Shown here piece after piece: positions 53,169 to 61,757 of a stretch of 64,000 nt of DNA. Location of the stretch: the NCBI RefSeq assembly GCF_003386235.1, contig NZ_QRDZ01000023.1:105445-169444 (forward strand), in the 5' to 3' direction. Position 1 is the stretch's first letter. Each line of letters begins with the position of its first letter. The stretch comes from Cohnella phaseoli (GTDB taxonomy: Bacteria; Bacillota; Bacilli; Paenibacillales; Paenibacillaceae). The translations under genes and the position numbers were made by a program. A model generated the notes under the pieces. That model made no database searches and was not told where the DNA came from. It worked only from the letters and a program-made list of their open reading frames with translations.

Positions 53169-54016
53169 CGTGCCGCCTCCCTTCCCAAAATGCGATCCAT
53201 CGACCGCGATGTGTTGTAGATGATTTGTTCGGAATGATGCGTATAGGCGGGGATCATCTCGGCAATGACGTAATCGTCGTATCCGACCGCTTCAAGCGCC
53301 TTGACGACTGCCGGATAATCCACGTCTCCCGCCAGCAAATCCACGAAGCCGTGCAATCCGCCTGCTTGTCGGCGATAATCCTTGAAATGCACCTTCTTGA
53401 TCCGCTTGCCAAGAATCGAGATCCAATGCTCCGGATAACCGTTCGCCAGCGTATTGCCGACGTCGAAATACGAGCCGACCCACGGGGAACCGATCTCGTC
53501 GATGAAATTTCTCATCTCCAGAGGGGACAGCAGAAATTTGTTCCATACGTTCTCCAGACCGATGTTGACCTGATGTTCGGCCGCTATACTAGCCAACTGA
53601 GATACGGCTTCCTGAGCCCGATCGTAAGCGACGTCGTAGGGGACCACTTCGGCTCCCGGAATAAAGTCGACGCCCACCGCCCCCGGAATAAGCAGTATCG
53701 TGTCCACGCCGATCGCCGCTGCCATCTCCAACTGCTTCTTGGCGACGTCCAGCCCTTTGCGGCGAATCGCTTCGTCGTTCGAGGTGAGCGGATAATCCCA
53801 ATACAGTCCGCTGGCCAAGCTGGAAAGCTCGATGCCGGTTTCCTTCGCATAAGCTTTCAGCTCCAACGCTTCCTTCTCGCCGCCGGCCAGACTGAGCTCG
53901 CCCGTCTCGGCCAGCTCCAGCTCGATTCCGTCGAATCCGGCGGACTTGGCCAGCCGAATGCATTCCTTCGCTCCCATCCCGGCCGGAAACGACCAGGCGT
54001 TAATGCCTTTCTTCAT
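53165..54016 (-). CDS. Sugar phosphate isomerase/epimerase family TIM-barrel protein
   Basis: About 283 residues from ATG 54016 (GGAGGG upstream); a longer frame to 54229 lacks a ribosome binding site. KKGINAWSFPAG, GFDGIELELAETGE, VNIGLENVWNK, GSYFDVGNT and VHFKDYRR are typical of the xylose-isomerase-like TIM barrels (AP endonuclease 2 family). E, D and H residues in these segments would bind a divalent metal. It is the first gene of the pair with the oxidoreductase at 52161-53168. A -10-like TATAAT lies 43 bp upstream (54059-54064). Confidence 0.9.
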   Translation of the reverse strand: MKKGINAWSFPAGMGAKECIRLAKSAGFDGIELELAETGELSLAGGEKEALELKAYAKETGIELSSLASGLYWDYPLTSNDEAIRRKGLDVAKKQLEMAAAIGVDTILLIPGAVGVDFIPGAEVVPYDVAYDRAQEAVSQLASIAAEHQVNIGLENVWNKFLLSPLEMRNFIDEIGSPWVGSYFDVGNTLANGYPEHWISILGKRIKKVHFKDYRRQAGGLHGFVDLLAGDVDYPAVVKALEAVGYDDYVIAEMIPAYTHHSEQIIYNTSRSMDRILGREAAR

Positions 54017-54104
54017 AATCGGAATCCCTCCGCTATTCGTCAGTTCGATTGCCCCTTCATTATAAGAGCTAATCTTCGGACGAGGCTTTGCCGAGAATGC
54101 CCGA

Positions 54105-54305
54105 TTATTTATCAAATCTGCCCGCTGGCCGCCCTGTATAGGTTGGACCAGTGGGAGAGTACGCCCATTGCATTCCGAAAGGGATGGCTTTGCCGACTTC
54201 AGACAGGTTGTTTTGAGTTGCTGGATCAATAATACCTTTGTAGGTATTTAACTCAAAGACAAAAGGCGCATGCAAAACCAGGGCAAAACCATTCCCTTTC
54301 TCCAT
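54105..54305 (-). CDS. Small hypothetical frame, doubtful
   Basis: 66 codons from ATG 54305, ending with Asp-Lys before the stop. The peptide is not strongly biased (NNLSEVGKAIPFGMQWAYS) and does not look like a simple shadow frame. However, it lacks a well-placed ribosome binding site and has no recognisable domain. It may be a gene remnant in an otherwise non-coding region. Confidence 0.2.
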   Translation of the reverse strand: MEKGNGFALVLHAPFVFELNTYKGIIDPATQNNLSEVGKAIPFGMQWAYSPTGPTYTGRPAGRFDK

Positions 54306-54497
54306 TTCATGGGGTGATTTCCTCGAAGAATCTTTGGTTCAACCTATTTATCGCGCAGGATTCGGCGTTTCGCACATAGAACCTTAAGGAGAAGATTGCA
54401 TCGCACCCCCGATTTGTCAAGTTAAGCTGGCTTTCCGCGACACCGGCCAGTTGGACATTAAGTTACTTTTTTGTTCGTTCCACGGCTTGGGCATAAC

Positions 54498-54582
54498 GTG
54501 CAAGTTCGCCTCAATTTGTGGGGAATATGCACGCCGTGCGGTCTTATTGGGCAGGTTCGTCTCAGTTTGCAGGGAATAAGCA
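54498..54582. repeat. Two imperfect 34-bp direct repeats
   Basis: Units at 54498-54531 and 54549-54582 are 51 bp apart and match at 27 of 34 positions. The core is GTTCGYCTCARTTTG. They lie 133-217 bp upstream of the AraC start. They might be regulator sites or copies of a dispersed intergenic repeat. Confidence 0.5.
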
Positions 54583-54714
54583 TTTTGGCCATTGCTCCAC
54601 GGCTTCGATCCGCTAAAGAACAATCTATTCGCCTGAATCGCGGAGAGACAAGTCTTAGCCTTAACCTGGCAACATTGATCATACCCTGTCACCCCGTTCC
54701 CGGAGGAATACGAT

Positions 54715-55608
54715 ATGGAATTCGCGAAAACCCGGCTAAAGCTCGATATTGAAATTACACACTTGATTTCCTTGCACTACTTCGAGTTTGCCAAAGACTA
54801 TCTGTTCGCGGGTGAGCGGCACGACTTCTGGGAGCTCGTCTATGTCGACGCGGGCGAAATTGAAGCGACGGCCGACGATAACGGGTACGTGCTGCGGCAA
54901 GGCGATATCATTTTCCACAAACCGAACGAGCATCACAGTCTATGGGCCAACAATCGAATCGCGCCTAACGTGATCGTTATCGCTTTCGAATGTCGCAGTC
55001 CCGCCATGCGCCGCTTCGAGAACAAAACGTTCCATCTCGGCGACCGCGAACGCAACCTGCTCGCATCCGTCGTCAAATTCGGCTTTCAGGCGTTCGAGCC
55101 TCCTTTCGACGATCCGCGCAACCACCGACTGGTCCCCAAACCCGACGCCGTTTTCGGCGCGCAGCAGCAGATAAGGCTCTATCTGGAGCTGCTGCTCATG
55201 AGCATCGTCTCTCAAGGATACGCGGATACCGGGGGCAAACGCTTGTCCACCGCCGCCAAGGAGCGGAGCGAGAACGACGTGACCGGGAAGCTCATCGAAT
55301 ATATGAACGAGCATCTCGCGGACGATCTCACGTTGGACGAAATGTGCGAATACTTGCATATCAGTAAAACTTTCCTCGTACGTCTGTTCAAACAGAAAAC
55401 CGGCCATAGCGTCATGAAATATTACAAAGGCCTGAAAATCGAAAAAGCCAAAACGCTCATCCGCGAGCGTCGCCATAACTTTACCGAAATCGCCGACCTG
55501 CTGGGCTATGCGAGCATCCACAGCTTCTCCCGCCATTTCAAGCAGGTCGCGGACCAGACGCCGTCGGAATACGCGCGCTCGGTTCAGGCTCGGATGTATA
55601 TAGATTGA
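54715..55608 (+). CDS. AraC-family regulator with N-terminal cupin
   Basis: 297 residues. An N-terminal cupin (RHDFWELVYVDAGEIE, LRQGDIIFHKPNEHHS) would bind a sugar-like effector. The C-terminal helix-turn-helix pair is LDEMCEYLHISKTFLVRLFK and TEIADLLGYASIHSFSRHFK. CGGAGG precedes ATG 54715. It is divergent from the isomerase-oxidoreductase pair, its probable target. Cytoplasmic, one-component. Confidence 0.93.
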   Translation: MEFAKTRLKLDIEITHLISLHYFEFAKDYLFAGERHDFWELVYVDAGEIEATADDNGYVLRQGDIIFHKPNEHHSLWANNRIAPNVIVIAFECRSPAMRRFENKTFHLGDRERNLLASVVKFGFQAFEPPFDDPRNHRLVPKPDAVFGAQQQIRLYLELLLMSIVSQGYADTGGKRLSTAAKERSENDVTGKLIEYMNEHLADDLTLDEMCEYLHISKTFLVRLFKQKTGHSVMKYYKGLKIEKAKTLIRERRHNFTEIADLLGYASIHSFSRHFKQVADQTPSEYARSVQARMYID

Positions 55609-55731
55609 ATTCATGATCGTTTGGCCAAAAAAAATAACGATTGGATCGCCATCGAAGCATGTTCATTCTTGCGGACATCCCGTTCAATCCGCGTTGCCTG
55701 ATCTGCTCGATCCGCTCAGGAGTGGGATGAC

Positions 55732-55756
55732 TTTAAAGCGGAAAACCCGCTTTAAA
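55732..55756. terminator. Hairpin downstream of the AraC gene
   Basis: TTTAAAGCGG (55732-55741) pairs perfectly with CCGCTTTAAA (55747-55756). It lies about 120 bp after the AraC stop codon. The same CCGCTTTAAA string recurs at about 55848-55857, so it may be a dispersed repeat as much as a terminator. Confidence 0.45.
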
Positions 55757-55906
55757 TGGGCTGAAACACCCTTTCCGAGCCAAATAAGGCGGATTTTCCA
55801 CCATAATTCCGAAAAATCGCCCGTTTAGAGAAAATAAAGGGGGTTTTCCGCTTTAAATCGATGTTTTTCGCCCAACATCTGAAATTAACGCGGATTTCCC
55901 GCCTTA

Positions 55907-56011
55907 AGCTGGGTCGCCTTATACCGAGTCGCTTTATGCCGGGTCGCCTTATACCGGGTCGCCTTAAGCTGGCCCGCCTTATGCCGGGATGCCTTAAACC
56001 GGCCCGCCTAT
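55907..56011. repeat. 15-bp tandem repeat, about seven units
   Basis: Units such as TGCCGGGTCGCCTTA and TACCGGGTCGCCTTA repeat seven times with a few changes each, and a weaker unit precedes them. The period of 15 keeps a frame open on the minus strand (pentapeptide RRPGI-like), but this is most simply a non-coding minisatellite. Confidence 0.8.
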
Positions 56012-56062
56012 AGACGGCCGCCAAAAGTAGGGCTTAGCTTGGAATGCGCTCTACTCCAACCC

Positions 56063-56097
56063 AAAAAAACACGGCCCGCATCAATCGCGAACCGTGT
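56063..56097 (-). terminator. Intrinsic terminator of the GH88 gene
   Basis: On the minus strand ACACGGTTCGC pairs with GCGGGCCGTGT (11 bp, two G-U pairs; 56069-56097), followed by a TTTTTTT run. The GH88 stop is 51 bp upstream. Confidence 0.85.
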
Positions 56098-56147
56098 CCA
56101 ATTCCAATATGCCGACAGTTTGCCCAGCCGGCCTAGTTTTCTCGTGG

Positions 56148-57278
56148 TTACGTACGCTCGTACCAGTATCCCGGCAAGCCTTTCTCCAAGCGCATCAGCG
56201 CCTCCAGGAAATAGTAATCGCCCCAGATCACGAAGTCGTCCGGCGATGCGCCGCCTCTAACGGAGTAAGAGCCATGGCGCAAGAAGCCCTCTTCTGTCTC
56301 GCTGCCGGCCGTGAAGTAGTTTTCCGTCAGCGATTTCATCGCCAACTGAACAGCCTCCAGCAGCTTGGCGCGCGCTGGATCCGCCTGATCCAAATGGTCG
56401 GCGATCTCCAGCATGCCGCAAACAGCAATCGCGGACGCAGAGCTATCCCGCGGCGAGGTCGGGTTTTGCGGCACGTCGAAATCCCAATAAGCGACGTTGT
56501 CTTCCGGTAGATGCTTAATGAAGTATTCGGCCAGCCGTTTGGCGGCAGCCAAGTATTCCGGATCGCGGAAGTAGCGGTAAGCCAGTGCAAAGCCGTAGAT
56601 GCCCCACGCTTGTCCACGCGTCCATGTAGAGCCGTCCCTGTAGCCCTGATGCGTGCCGCCGCGGATCGCATCGCCCGTCTCCTGGTCGAAGTAGAAAGTA
56701 TGATACGAGCTGCCGTCCCCGCGTACGAGAAAACGCAGGCTTTGATCGGCGTGAATGCGAGCAACCTCAGCGTAACGAGGGTTGCCTGTCTGCTCGGTTG
56801 CCCAGTATAGGAGCGGCAAATTCAGCAGACAGTCGATGATAATGCGGCCGCCGTTCTGCGGATCGTCCTTTGGTCCCCATGCTTGCAAAATTCGGATGTT
56901 CTCGCGCCACCGCTTCATTAACGTATCCGCAGCTTGAATCGTTAACGCTCTGGCCTGCTTATCTTTCTCGACAATCCATTGAGCCTTGGACGACAGCGAG
57001 TAAAGGAAGCCGATATCATGATGATCCAGCACGATATGGTTGTCCATCCTGCTTTTGAAGGATGCGACCGACTTCACGGCCGCCTCGTGGAATTCGGGAT
57101 CCCCGCTGTACTCGTAACCTAGCCACAGAATGCCGGTCCAGAAGCCGTCCGTCCAATCGTCATTCGGATTAAGGCCATATTTTCCATCGCCGTTGCTGAC
57201 ATGCGGAAAATGGTCTCCGAACCGTCTAATATTGGCCCGAGTCGTGTTTAACGCCTGTTCGATCACTTGCGTCCACAT
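56148..57278 (-). CDS. GH88 unsaturated glucuronyl/galacturonyl hydrolase
   Basis: About 376 residues, cytoplasmic. GH88 enzymes hydrate and split the unsaturated uronic acid that lyases leave at the non-reducing end of glycosaminoglycan, rhamnogalacturonan or xanthan fragments. With ATG 57278 the two key aspartates fall at D88 (LDHHDIG) and D149 (GGRIIIDC), the same numbers as in the Bacillus sp. GL1 enzyme. AGGAG upstream also allows the adjacent GTG 57281. (alpha/alpha)6-barrel motifs such as DDWTDGFWTG and STWTRGQAWGIYG are clear. It is divergent from an AraC regulator and stands alone, so its oligosaccharide must come through another locus. Confidence 0.94.
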   Translation of the reverse strand: MWTQVIEQALNTTRANIRRFGDHFPHVSNGDGKYGLNPNDDWTDGFWTGILWLGYEYSGDPEFHEAAVKSVASFKSRMDNHIVLDHHDIGFLYSLSSKAQWIVEKDKQARALTIQAADTLMKRWRENIRILQAWGPKDDPQNGGRIIIDCLLNLPLLYWATEQTGNPRYAEVARIHADQSLRFLVRGDGSSYHTFYFDQETGDAIRGGTHQGYRDGSTWTRGQAWGIYGFALAYRYFRDPEYLAAAKRLAEYFIKHLPEDNVAYWDFDVPQNPTSPRDSSASAIAVCGMLEIADHLDQADPARAKLLEAVQLAMKSLTENYFTAGSETEEGFLRHGSYSVRGGASPDDFVIWGDYYFLEALMRLEKGLPGYWYERT

Positions 57279-57398
57279 CACAAATTTTCTCCTCCCAATC
57301 GCATCGAATAGCTTTGCTAATGCCTTTAATTATAAGGAGGTCTCGTAATATTTTGTTGTGCTATTATATAACTATATTGCGAAAACGAGGTTTAGCCC

Positions 57399-58268
57399 AT
57401 GCCCGACGACGATACACCGCGGAAAGCCGCGAATCCCGGCATCTTCTACTATAACCATAAGCAGACGGCGTCCGAATCGTACTTTTTTCACGCCCACCAC
57501 GGAATCGAGCTGCTCTATGTCTATACCGGCCAAGGCGAGATTATGCTGGATAACCGGACCTTCGCGCTGGAGCCGGGCACACTGGTCTGGTTTCAGCCTT
57601 ATCAGATGCATCGTGTCGAAGTACCTCCCCACAACGGTCTCTATACGCGGTCTGTGTTGACGTTCGACCCGCATTTGCTGGAGCCTTATCTGGTGCCCTT
57701 CCCGGAGCTGAAGCTATACTTCCAGTGGATATGGCGCGGCGGAATGCCACAACAAATATTTAAGCTTAATCCGGACAGCCGAGTGATCGGCCTGCTCGAC
57801 GAGCTGTATGAGGAAATGAATCAACACTTGAATGGAACCGAGGAGAATCGCGCGCTGCTGTTGCTGCTTCTGCTGCGGCAGTTGAAACGCGAGGTTTTGC
57901 CTGCTCTGCCGGCCGGAAGCCATCCAAGCCCGCGAATGCAGCGATATATGGAGAGTATGACCGAGTGGCTGGAACGCCACTACCAGGAGCCATTCAGCCT
58001 CGATGGGATGGCCAATGAACTGCATCTGTCCCCCTATCACGTCTCTCATCTGTTCAAGCAAAATACGGGGATTACGATTTCGCGCTACTTAACGCTCCGC
58101 CGTATACGCGAGGCTTGCTTCCTTTTGGCTAATACCGCCAAGCCCGTGCATGAAATCGCATGGCTGGTCGGGCGGTTCAACTCGGCCTACTTTTGCAAAA
58201 TATTCAAGGAAAACAAAGGACTGTCCCCGGAAAATTACCGCAAGGCTTATCGGGAAAATCGACGGTAG
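57399..58268 (+). CDS. AraC-family regulator with N-terminal cupin
   Basis: 289 residues. The cupin has YFFHAHHGIELLYVYTGQGE and LEPGTLVWFQPYQMHRVEVP. The C-terminal helix-turn-helix pair is LDGMANELHLSPYHVSHLFK and HEIAWLVGRFNSAYFCKIFK. GAGG eight bases before ATG 57399 supports the start. It is divergent from the GH88 gene and probably activates it in response to unsaturated oligosaccharides. Confidence 0.93.
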   Translation: MPDDDTPRKAANPGIFYYNHKQTASESYFFHAHHGIELLYVYTGQGEIMLDNRTFALEPGTLVWFQPYQMHRVEVPPHNGLYTRSVLTFDPHLLEPYLVPFPELKLYFQWIWRGGMPQQIFKLNPDSRVIGLLDELYEEMNQHLNGTEENRALLLLLLLRQLKREVLPALPAGSHPSPRMQRYMESMTEWLERHYQEPFSLDGMANELHLSPYHVSHLFKQNTGITISRYLTLRRIREACFLLANTAKPVHEIAWLVGRFNSAYFCKIFKENKGLSPENYRKAYRENRR

Positions 58269-58322
58269 CCAGTAGAGCGCGCACCCGAAGCGACGCAACG
58301 AAGAGGTTTTATGCTTGTAAAA

Positions 58323-58370
58323 ATAAACGAAGAAGCTAAGCCGCTACAATGGCCTAGCTTCTTCGTTTAT
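58323..58370. terminator. Strong bidirectional terminator
   Basis: ATAAACGAAGAAGCTA (58323-58338) pairs perfectly with TAGCTTCTTCGTTTAT (58355-58370), with further pairing toward the loop. It lies between the AraC stop (58268) and the stop of the lactonase-like gene (58388). Confidence 0.88.
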
Positions 58371-58387
58371 CCACATCCAGTTGCACT

Positions 58388-59284
58388 CTACTTGCCCTGA
58401 ACCTGATAATCGTGGGCGAGTTGCCCCTTCACTCCGGGCTTGTACACGAACAGACTTCCGGCCAGCGGCTCCTGTCGCAGCTGCTCCTCACTGAGCCCCA
58501 CGCTTGCGGAAGTAATGTACAGCTCGTCCAGATCGTCGCCGCCGAAGCAACAGGAGGTCACTTGGGATACGGGCAGCTCGATACGTTCCAGACATTCGCC
58601 GGTGTCGGGGTCGAAGCGACTGACGGCATAGCCGCCCCAGTGCGCAACCCACAGCTTGCCTTCCGCGTCGACAGTCATGCCGTCGGGGAATCCCTGATCG
58701 ACGGGGATATTCGCGACGACGCGGCGGTTGGAAATATTGCCGTTGGCAGCGTCGTAGTCGAATCGATCGACCCGTCTTGTCCCCGTATCGATGTAATACA
58801 TCGTCCGACCGTCGAGGCTCCAGCCCAAACCGTTCGAGCAGCTGATCTCGCCGACCATCCGATGCACGGAGCCGTCCGTGTCCAGGCGATACAACGAGCC
58901 TTCGGGAGCATCTTCGGATTTCGGCATCGTACCGGCCCAGAAACGGCCGGCTGGATCGCATTTGCCGTCGTTAAACCGGTTGCCCGGCAAGTGCGCCTCG
59001 GGATCGACAATCGGCTCCAGTTCTCCTGTCGTCAGATCCAGGAAGTAAAATCCGTGCTCCAGCGCGCATACCATCCGCCCGTCCGATGCCCGCACGACCG
59101 CGCCGATCCGCTGCCCGACAGAAACGCTTCCGTCCTCTCGCGTCTTCGGATTCCACATCCGAATCTTCATTCCTTCTATGTCTACCCATACGAGCTGACC
59201 GCTCTCCGGAAGCCATAACGGCCCTTCGCCAAGCGCCGATTTTTCCACGTTAATCGCTTCTGCCTGCTTCTTCACGCAACTCAT
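58388..59284 (-). CDS. SMP-30/gluconolactonase-family lactonase-like protein
   Basis: About 298 residues. A six-bladed beta-propeller of the SMP-30/LRE type that opens sugar lactones using a divalent metal. Metal-site segments are ALGEGPLW (Glu), CSNGLGW (Asn) and GFPDGMTVD (Asp). ATG 59284 is preferred because the family N-terminus begins near it. GTG 59275 has better spacing from GGGGGG, and an ATG at 59347 overlapping the upstream stop would add 21 unrelated residues. It is the last gene of the sugar-acid cluster. Confidence 0.88.
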   Translation of the reverse strand: MSCVKKQAEAINVEKSALGEGPLWLPESGQLVWVDIEGMKIRMWNPKTREDGSVSVGQRIGAVVRASDGRMVCALEHGFYFLDLTTGELEPIVDPEAHLPGNRFNDGKCDPAGRFWAGTMPKSEDAPEGSLYRLDTDGSVHRMVGEISCSNGLGWSLDGRTMYYIDTGTRRVDRFDYDAANGNISNRRVVANIPVDQGFPDGMTVDAEGKLWVAHWGGYAVSRFDPDTGECLERIELPVSQVTSCCFGGDDLDELYITSASVGLSEEQLRQEPLAGSLFVYKPGVKGQLAHDYQVQGK

Positions 59285-59346
59285 CCCCCCGCTTTGTTCT
59301 GTGTACATCGTACCGCGCGGCTCATGGAATGCGCAACTATTAGTCA

Positions 59347-60810
59347 TCACATGATCAGATCAATTGTTTCCGCAAGCATTTTCCCGATGAACTCATTCGC
59401 ATACGGTCCGGGATGAATGTCATCGTCGTACAGGAATTCGTAGTCCAGCAATTGGGCCGACACATTCTCCCGGAAATATCGTTCGAAGTCGATAAACCCA
59501 TACCCGTTCGATACGGAGAAGTCTTGCACCGCTTGAAAATATTCCTCGTAACCTATCGTAGCGGAAGGCGCGTTTTCGAAAATAACGGATTTGTCGCCCA
59601 CGGTCGTGAACAAGAGAATATCCGTCTTCCTGTCGCCCTCCGGGTTAAGATGACGGCTCAGCTTCTCGATCAAGGCGCGCAAGTTCGATTTCAACACGTC
59701 GATCGGCGTCTGTCGCAAGTATTCGTTAACAATGGGAGCTTGGATAACGGCCAAGGTCGGCGTGAACCGGACGAAACGGAGCAGCTCATCCATATGCGGA
59801 TAAGACGGATCGTTAAAGCTCGCCGTTCCGTCCCCCAGCCACTGACCGACCGTATGTCCCCCCATCGAGAAATTGCGAACGTCGCAGCTGTCGAACACGA
59901 TTCCTCTGATTCTAAGCGCCGGTCGCGCTTGTCCGAAAGCCGCAACCTGCGGATGCTCGAAACCGACAGCATCCGGGTGCGCACCGCCATAGGAGAGACA
60001 AAGTCTGCCGATCTGCTTCTGACCGTAATCGATGCAATAGACGATTTCTTCGTCGCCGTCGGGTCTATACGTATCAAGGACGACGCTTGTAGAGCCTATC
60101 TCAACCTCTGGGACCTCGATCGCGACGTGCTGGCCTTGATGAAGTCTGGTCACCCTCGGATACCCTTCCGCTTGCGGATACAGATAGCCGCCGGTATTCC
60201 GGCGATTACCCGTTCCCTTTTCCCGAAAAAAGATCTCCAGCCTTCCCCCGCATCTGCCTGCAAGCACGCCGATATACGCCTTGGTCGCATGGGCTTTCAT
60301 ATCCACGCAGCACCACGCCCCGCCTCTTCCGTTTTCCTCCGGAACGATCGCATACAAGCAGTCGGTAAATCGATCGGTCGCGGCCAAATCGCCCAGATGC
60401 TTCACCGCTGCACGATCCTCACCGCGCGATGCGTAGAAGCCCTCAGCCGCAACCGGCTCGACTATGCTTTCTCGAACGATCTGGTAGTTTCCCCGGATAA
60501 GAGGGGAGCTATCTTCGGCGCGATCGTCCGATTCCGGAATGATCGCGGAAGGATAGAAGTCGTACTTGTTCAAAAGATGTTCCCGCAGCTTCGCAAAAAA
60601 ACCTTTGTTATAGGGAACGGCCATATGAGAGGAATAAGCGGGAAAAATCACGTCGTAGCCCGGTGCGCCTTGGCCCCAGCCATGGCTGTCCCCCAGCATC
60701 AGAATTTCTAAATCCGTTGTCGCATGCTTCCTCCGTCTGGCGGTCAGCGCGGGAAAACAGGAGGCTCTCATGTTCAAGGCATATTTTGATAGAAACGGTA
60801 AGACATCCAT
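59347..60810 (-). CDS. SGNH/GDSL-type hydrolase (possible sugar esterase)
   Basis: 487 residues, no signal peptide. Block I is MLGDSHGWGQG with nucleophile S42, and the C-terminal DDDIHPGPYANEF (~466-478) supplies Asp and His. The middle ~250 residues form a beta-rich insert not seen in short SGNH enzymes. GGGAGG before ATG 60810 supports the start. It sits within an operon of sugar-acid genes, so deacylation of a sugar or lactone is a reasonable guess. The substrate is unknown. Confidence 0.78.
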   Translation of the reverse strand: MDVLPFLSKYALNMRASCFPALTARRRKHATTDLEILMLGDSHGWGQGAPGYDVIFPAYSSHMAVPYNKGFFAKLREHLLNKYDFYPSAIIPESDDRAEDSSPLIRGNYQIVRESIVEPVAAEGFYASRGEDRAAVKHLGDLAATDRFTDCLYAIVPEENGRGGAWCCVDMKAHATKAYIGVLAGRCGGRLEIFFREKGTGNRRNTGGYLYPQAEGYPRVTRLHQGQHVAIEVPEVEIGSTSVVLDTYRPDGDEEIVYCIDYGQKQIGRLCLSYGGAHPDAVGFEHPQVAAFGQARPALRIRGIVFDSCDVRNFSMGGHTVGQWLGDGTASFNDPSYPHMDELLRFVRFTPTLAVIQAPIVNEYLRQTPIDVLKSNLRALIEKLSRHLNPEGDRKTDILLFTTVGDKSVIFENAPSATIGYEEYFQAVQDFSVSNGYGFIDFERYFRENVSAQLLDYEFLYDDDIHPGPYANEFIGKMLAETIDLIM

Positions 60811-60840
60811 CCTGTCTTCCTCCCATTCCGAGAAATCGCT

Positions 60841-61743
60841 TTAAGCTTCCGCGACAAAACGATTCGTCAACGTTCCGATCTTCTCGATGCAAATGCTGAC
60901 CTCGTCGCCGGGCTTCAGGTAAACCTGCCGCTCCGCCGGCAATCCGAGGACGACGCCTTCGGGCGTGCCGGTCAGAATCACGTCGCCGGGCTCCAACGTC
61001 ATGTGTCGGGAAATATAGCTGACAATTTCGTCGCACGCAAAAATCATATCCGACGTGTTGGAATCCTGGCGGATTTCTCCGTTCACGATCGATTGGATCG
61101 CTAACCGGTTCGGATCGCCGACTTCATCGGCCGTTACGAGATACGGTCCGATCGGGCAAAACCCGTCGCAGCTTTTGCCAAGCAGCCATTGCTGCGTGCG
61201 AAGCTGCAAATCTCTTGCGGAGAGATCGTTAACGGCCGTATAGCCGAATACGTAATCGAGCGCCTCGTCTTGGGATACGTTCTTCGCACGTCTCCCGATT
61301 ACGATCGCCAGCTCCGCCTCGTAGTCCAGCTTGGCCGTCACGCCCGGAACCGCGACTGAAGCCTGGTGTCCGGTCAGCGAGTTGTTGAACTTATTGAACA
61401 AAATCGGATACTCGGGAATCGGCGAGTTCGTCTCCTCGGCGTGCCTGCGGTAATTCAAGCCGACGCAGATGATTTTCTGAGGGACCGGAACGCAAGGGCC
61501 GAACGATAGCTCCTCGTCGCTAATAAGGACGGAGCGATCCGGCTGCGGAGGCAGTTGCGCCAGCAGGGACCGCAGGGCTTCAACCGCTGCTTCACCCTCG
61601 CGAATGACGTCCATCATCTCGCCGGGCAGCGAAGTCCCGCCGTTTCCGTAAACCTCTGCGGCCTTCGCCATATTAACGATGCCGACGCTCGTCCATATGC
61701 CGAGCGTCTGTTTTCCTTCCTGATCGATCACAGCGAGCTTCAA
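60841..61743 (-). CDS. FAH-family (fumarylacetoacetate hydrolase-like) enzyme
   Basis: 300 residues. The metal-binding residues are E142 and E144 in YEAELAIVIG and D173 in AVNDLSARD. Family members in sugar pathways cleave 2,4-diketo-3-deoxy acids or act on 2-keto-3-deoxy acids. The start is TTG 61743 with AGGAGGAG upstream. It lies 14 bp behind the dehydrogenase gene. Together with the lactonase, dehydratase and dehydrogenase it suggests the last step of a non-phosphorylating pathway, as in rhamnose or fucose catabolism. Confidence 0.88.
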   Translation of the reverse strand: MKLAVIDQEGKQTLGIWTSVGIVNMAKAAEVYGNGGTSLPGEMMDVIREGEAAVEALRSLLAQLPPQPDRSVLISDEELSFGPCVPVPQKIICVGLNYRRHAEETNSPIPEYPILFNKFNNSLTGHQASVAVPGVTAKLDYEAELAIVIGRRAKNVSQDEALDYVFGYTAVNDLSARDLQLRTQQWLLGKSCDGFCPIGPYLVTADEVGDPNRLAIQSIVNGEIRQDSNTSDMIFACDEIVSYISRHMTLEPGDVILTGTPEGVVLGLPAERQVYLKPGDEVSICIEKIGTLTNRFVAEA

Positions 61744-61757
61744 GTTAACTCCTCCTT

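Larger units (their letters stand above)
54017..54714. other. Long intergenic region between divergent units
   Basis: 698 bp. On the minus side a TATAAT-like -10 for the isomerase operon lies at 54059-54064. Two imperfect 34-bp direct repeats (54498-54531 and 54549-54582) lie near the AraC gene. A weak small frame lies at 54105-54305. The stretch is somewhat less GC-rich than its neighbours. I see no other clear gene or RNA. Confidence 0.5.
55609..56147. other. Repeat-rich intergenic region
   Basis: 539 bp between the AraC and GH88 genes, which converge here. It holds an AAAGCGG-type hairpin at 55732-55756, related CGGATTTTCC/GTTTTCCGC motifs, a 15-bp tandem repeat at 55907-56011 and the GH88 terminator at 56063-56097. 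No real gene is evident. Confidence 0.6.

Noticed and set aside
54017..54229. Upstream extension of the isomerase gene
   Set aside because: GGAGGG lies in front of ATG 54016; the extension has no ribosome binding site and covers the predicted -10 box.
54105..54305. Resemblance of FALVLHA in the small frame to GH57 enzymes
   Set aside because: Too short and not sustained beyond a few residues.
54417..54692. Minus-strand frames over the 34-bp repeats
   Set aside because: Composition follows the repeats; no start signal and no domain.
55907..56011. Possible CRISPR array
   Set aside because: Units are contiguous, 15 bp, with no spacers and no cas genes.
55752..56024. Minus-strand frame with pentapeptide repeats
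   Set aside because: Produced by the 15-bp tandem repeat and the terminator region; no ribosome binding site.
59413..60711. Plus-strand frame of 432 codons opposite the SGNH hydrolase
   Set aside because: Antisense shadow; the minus strand carries the catalytic motifs and a good ribosome binding site.
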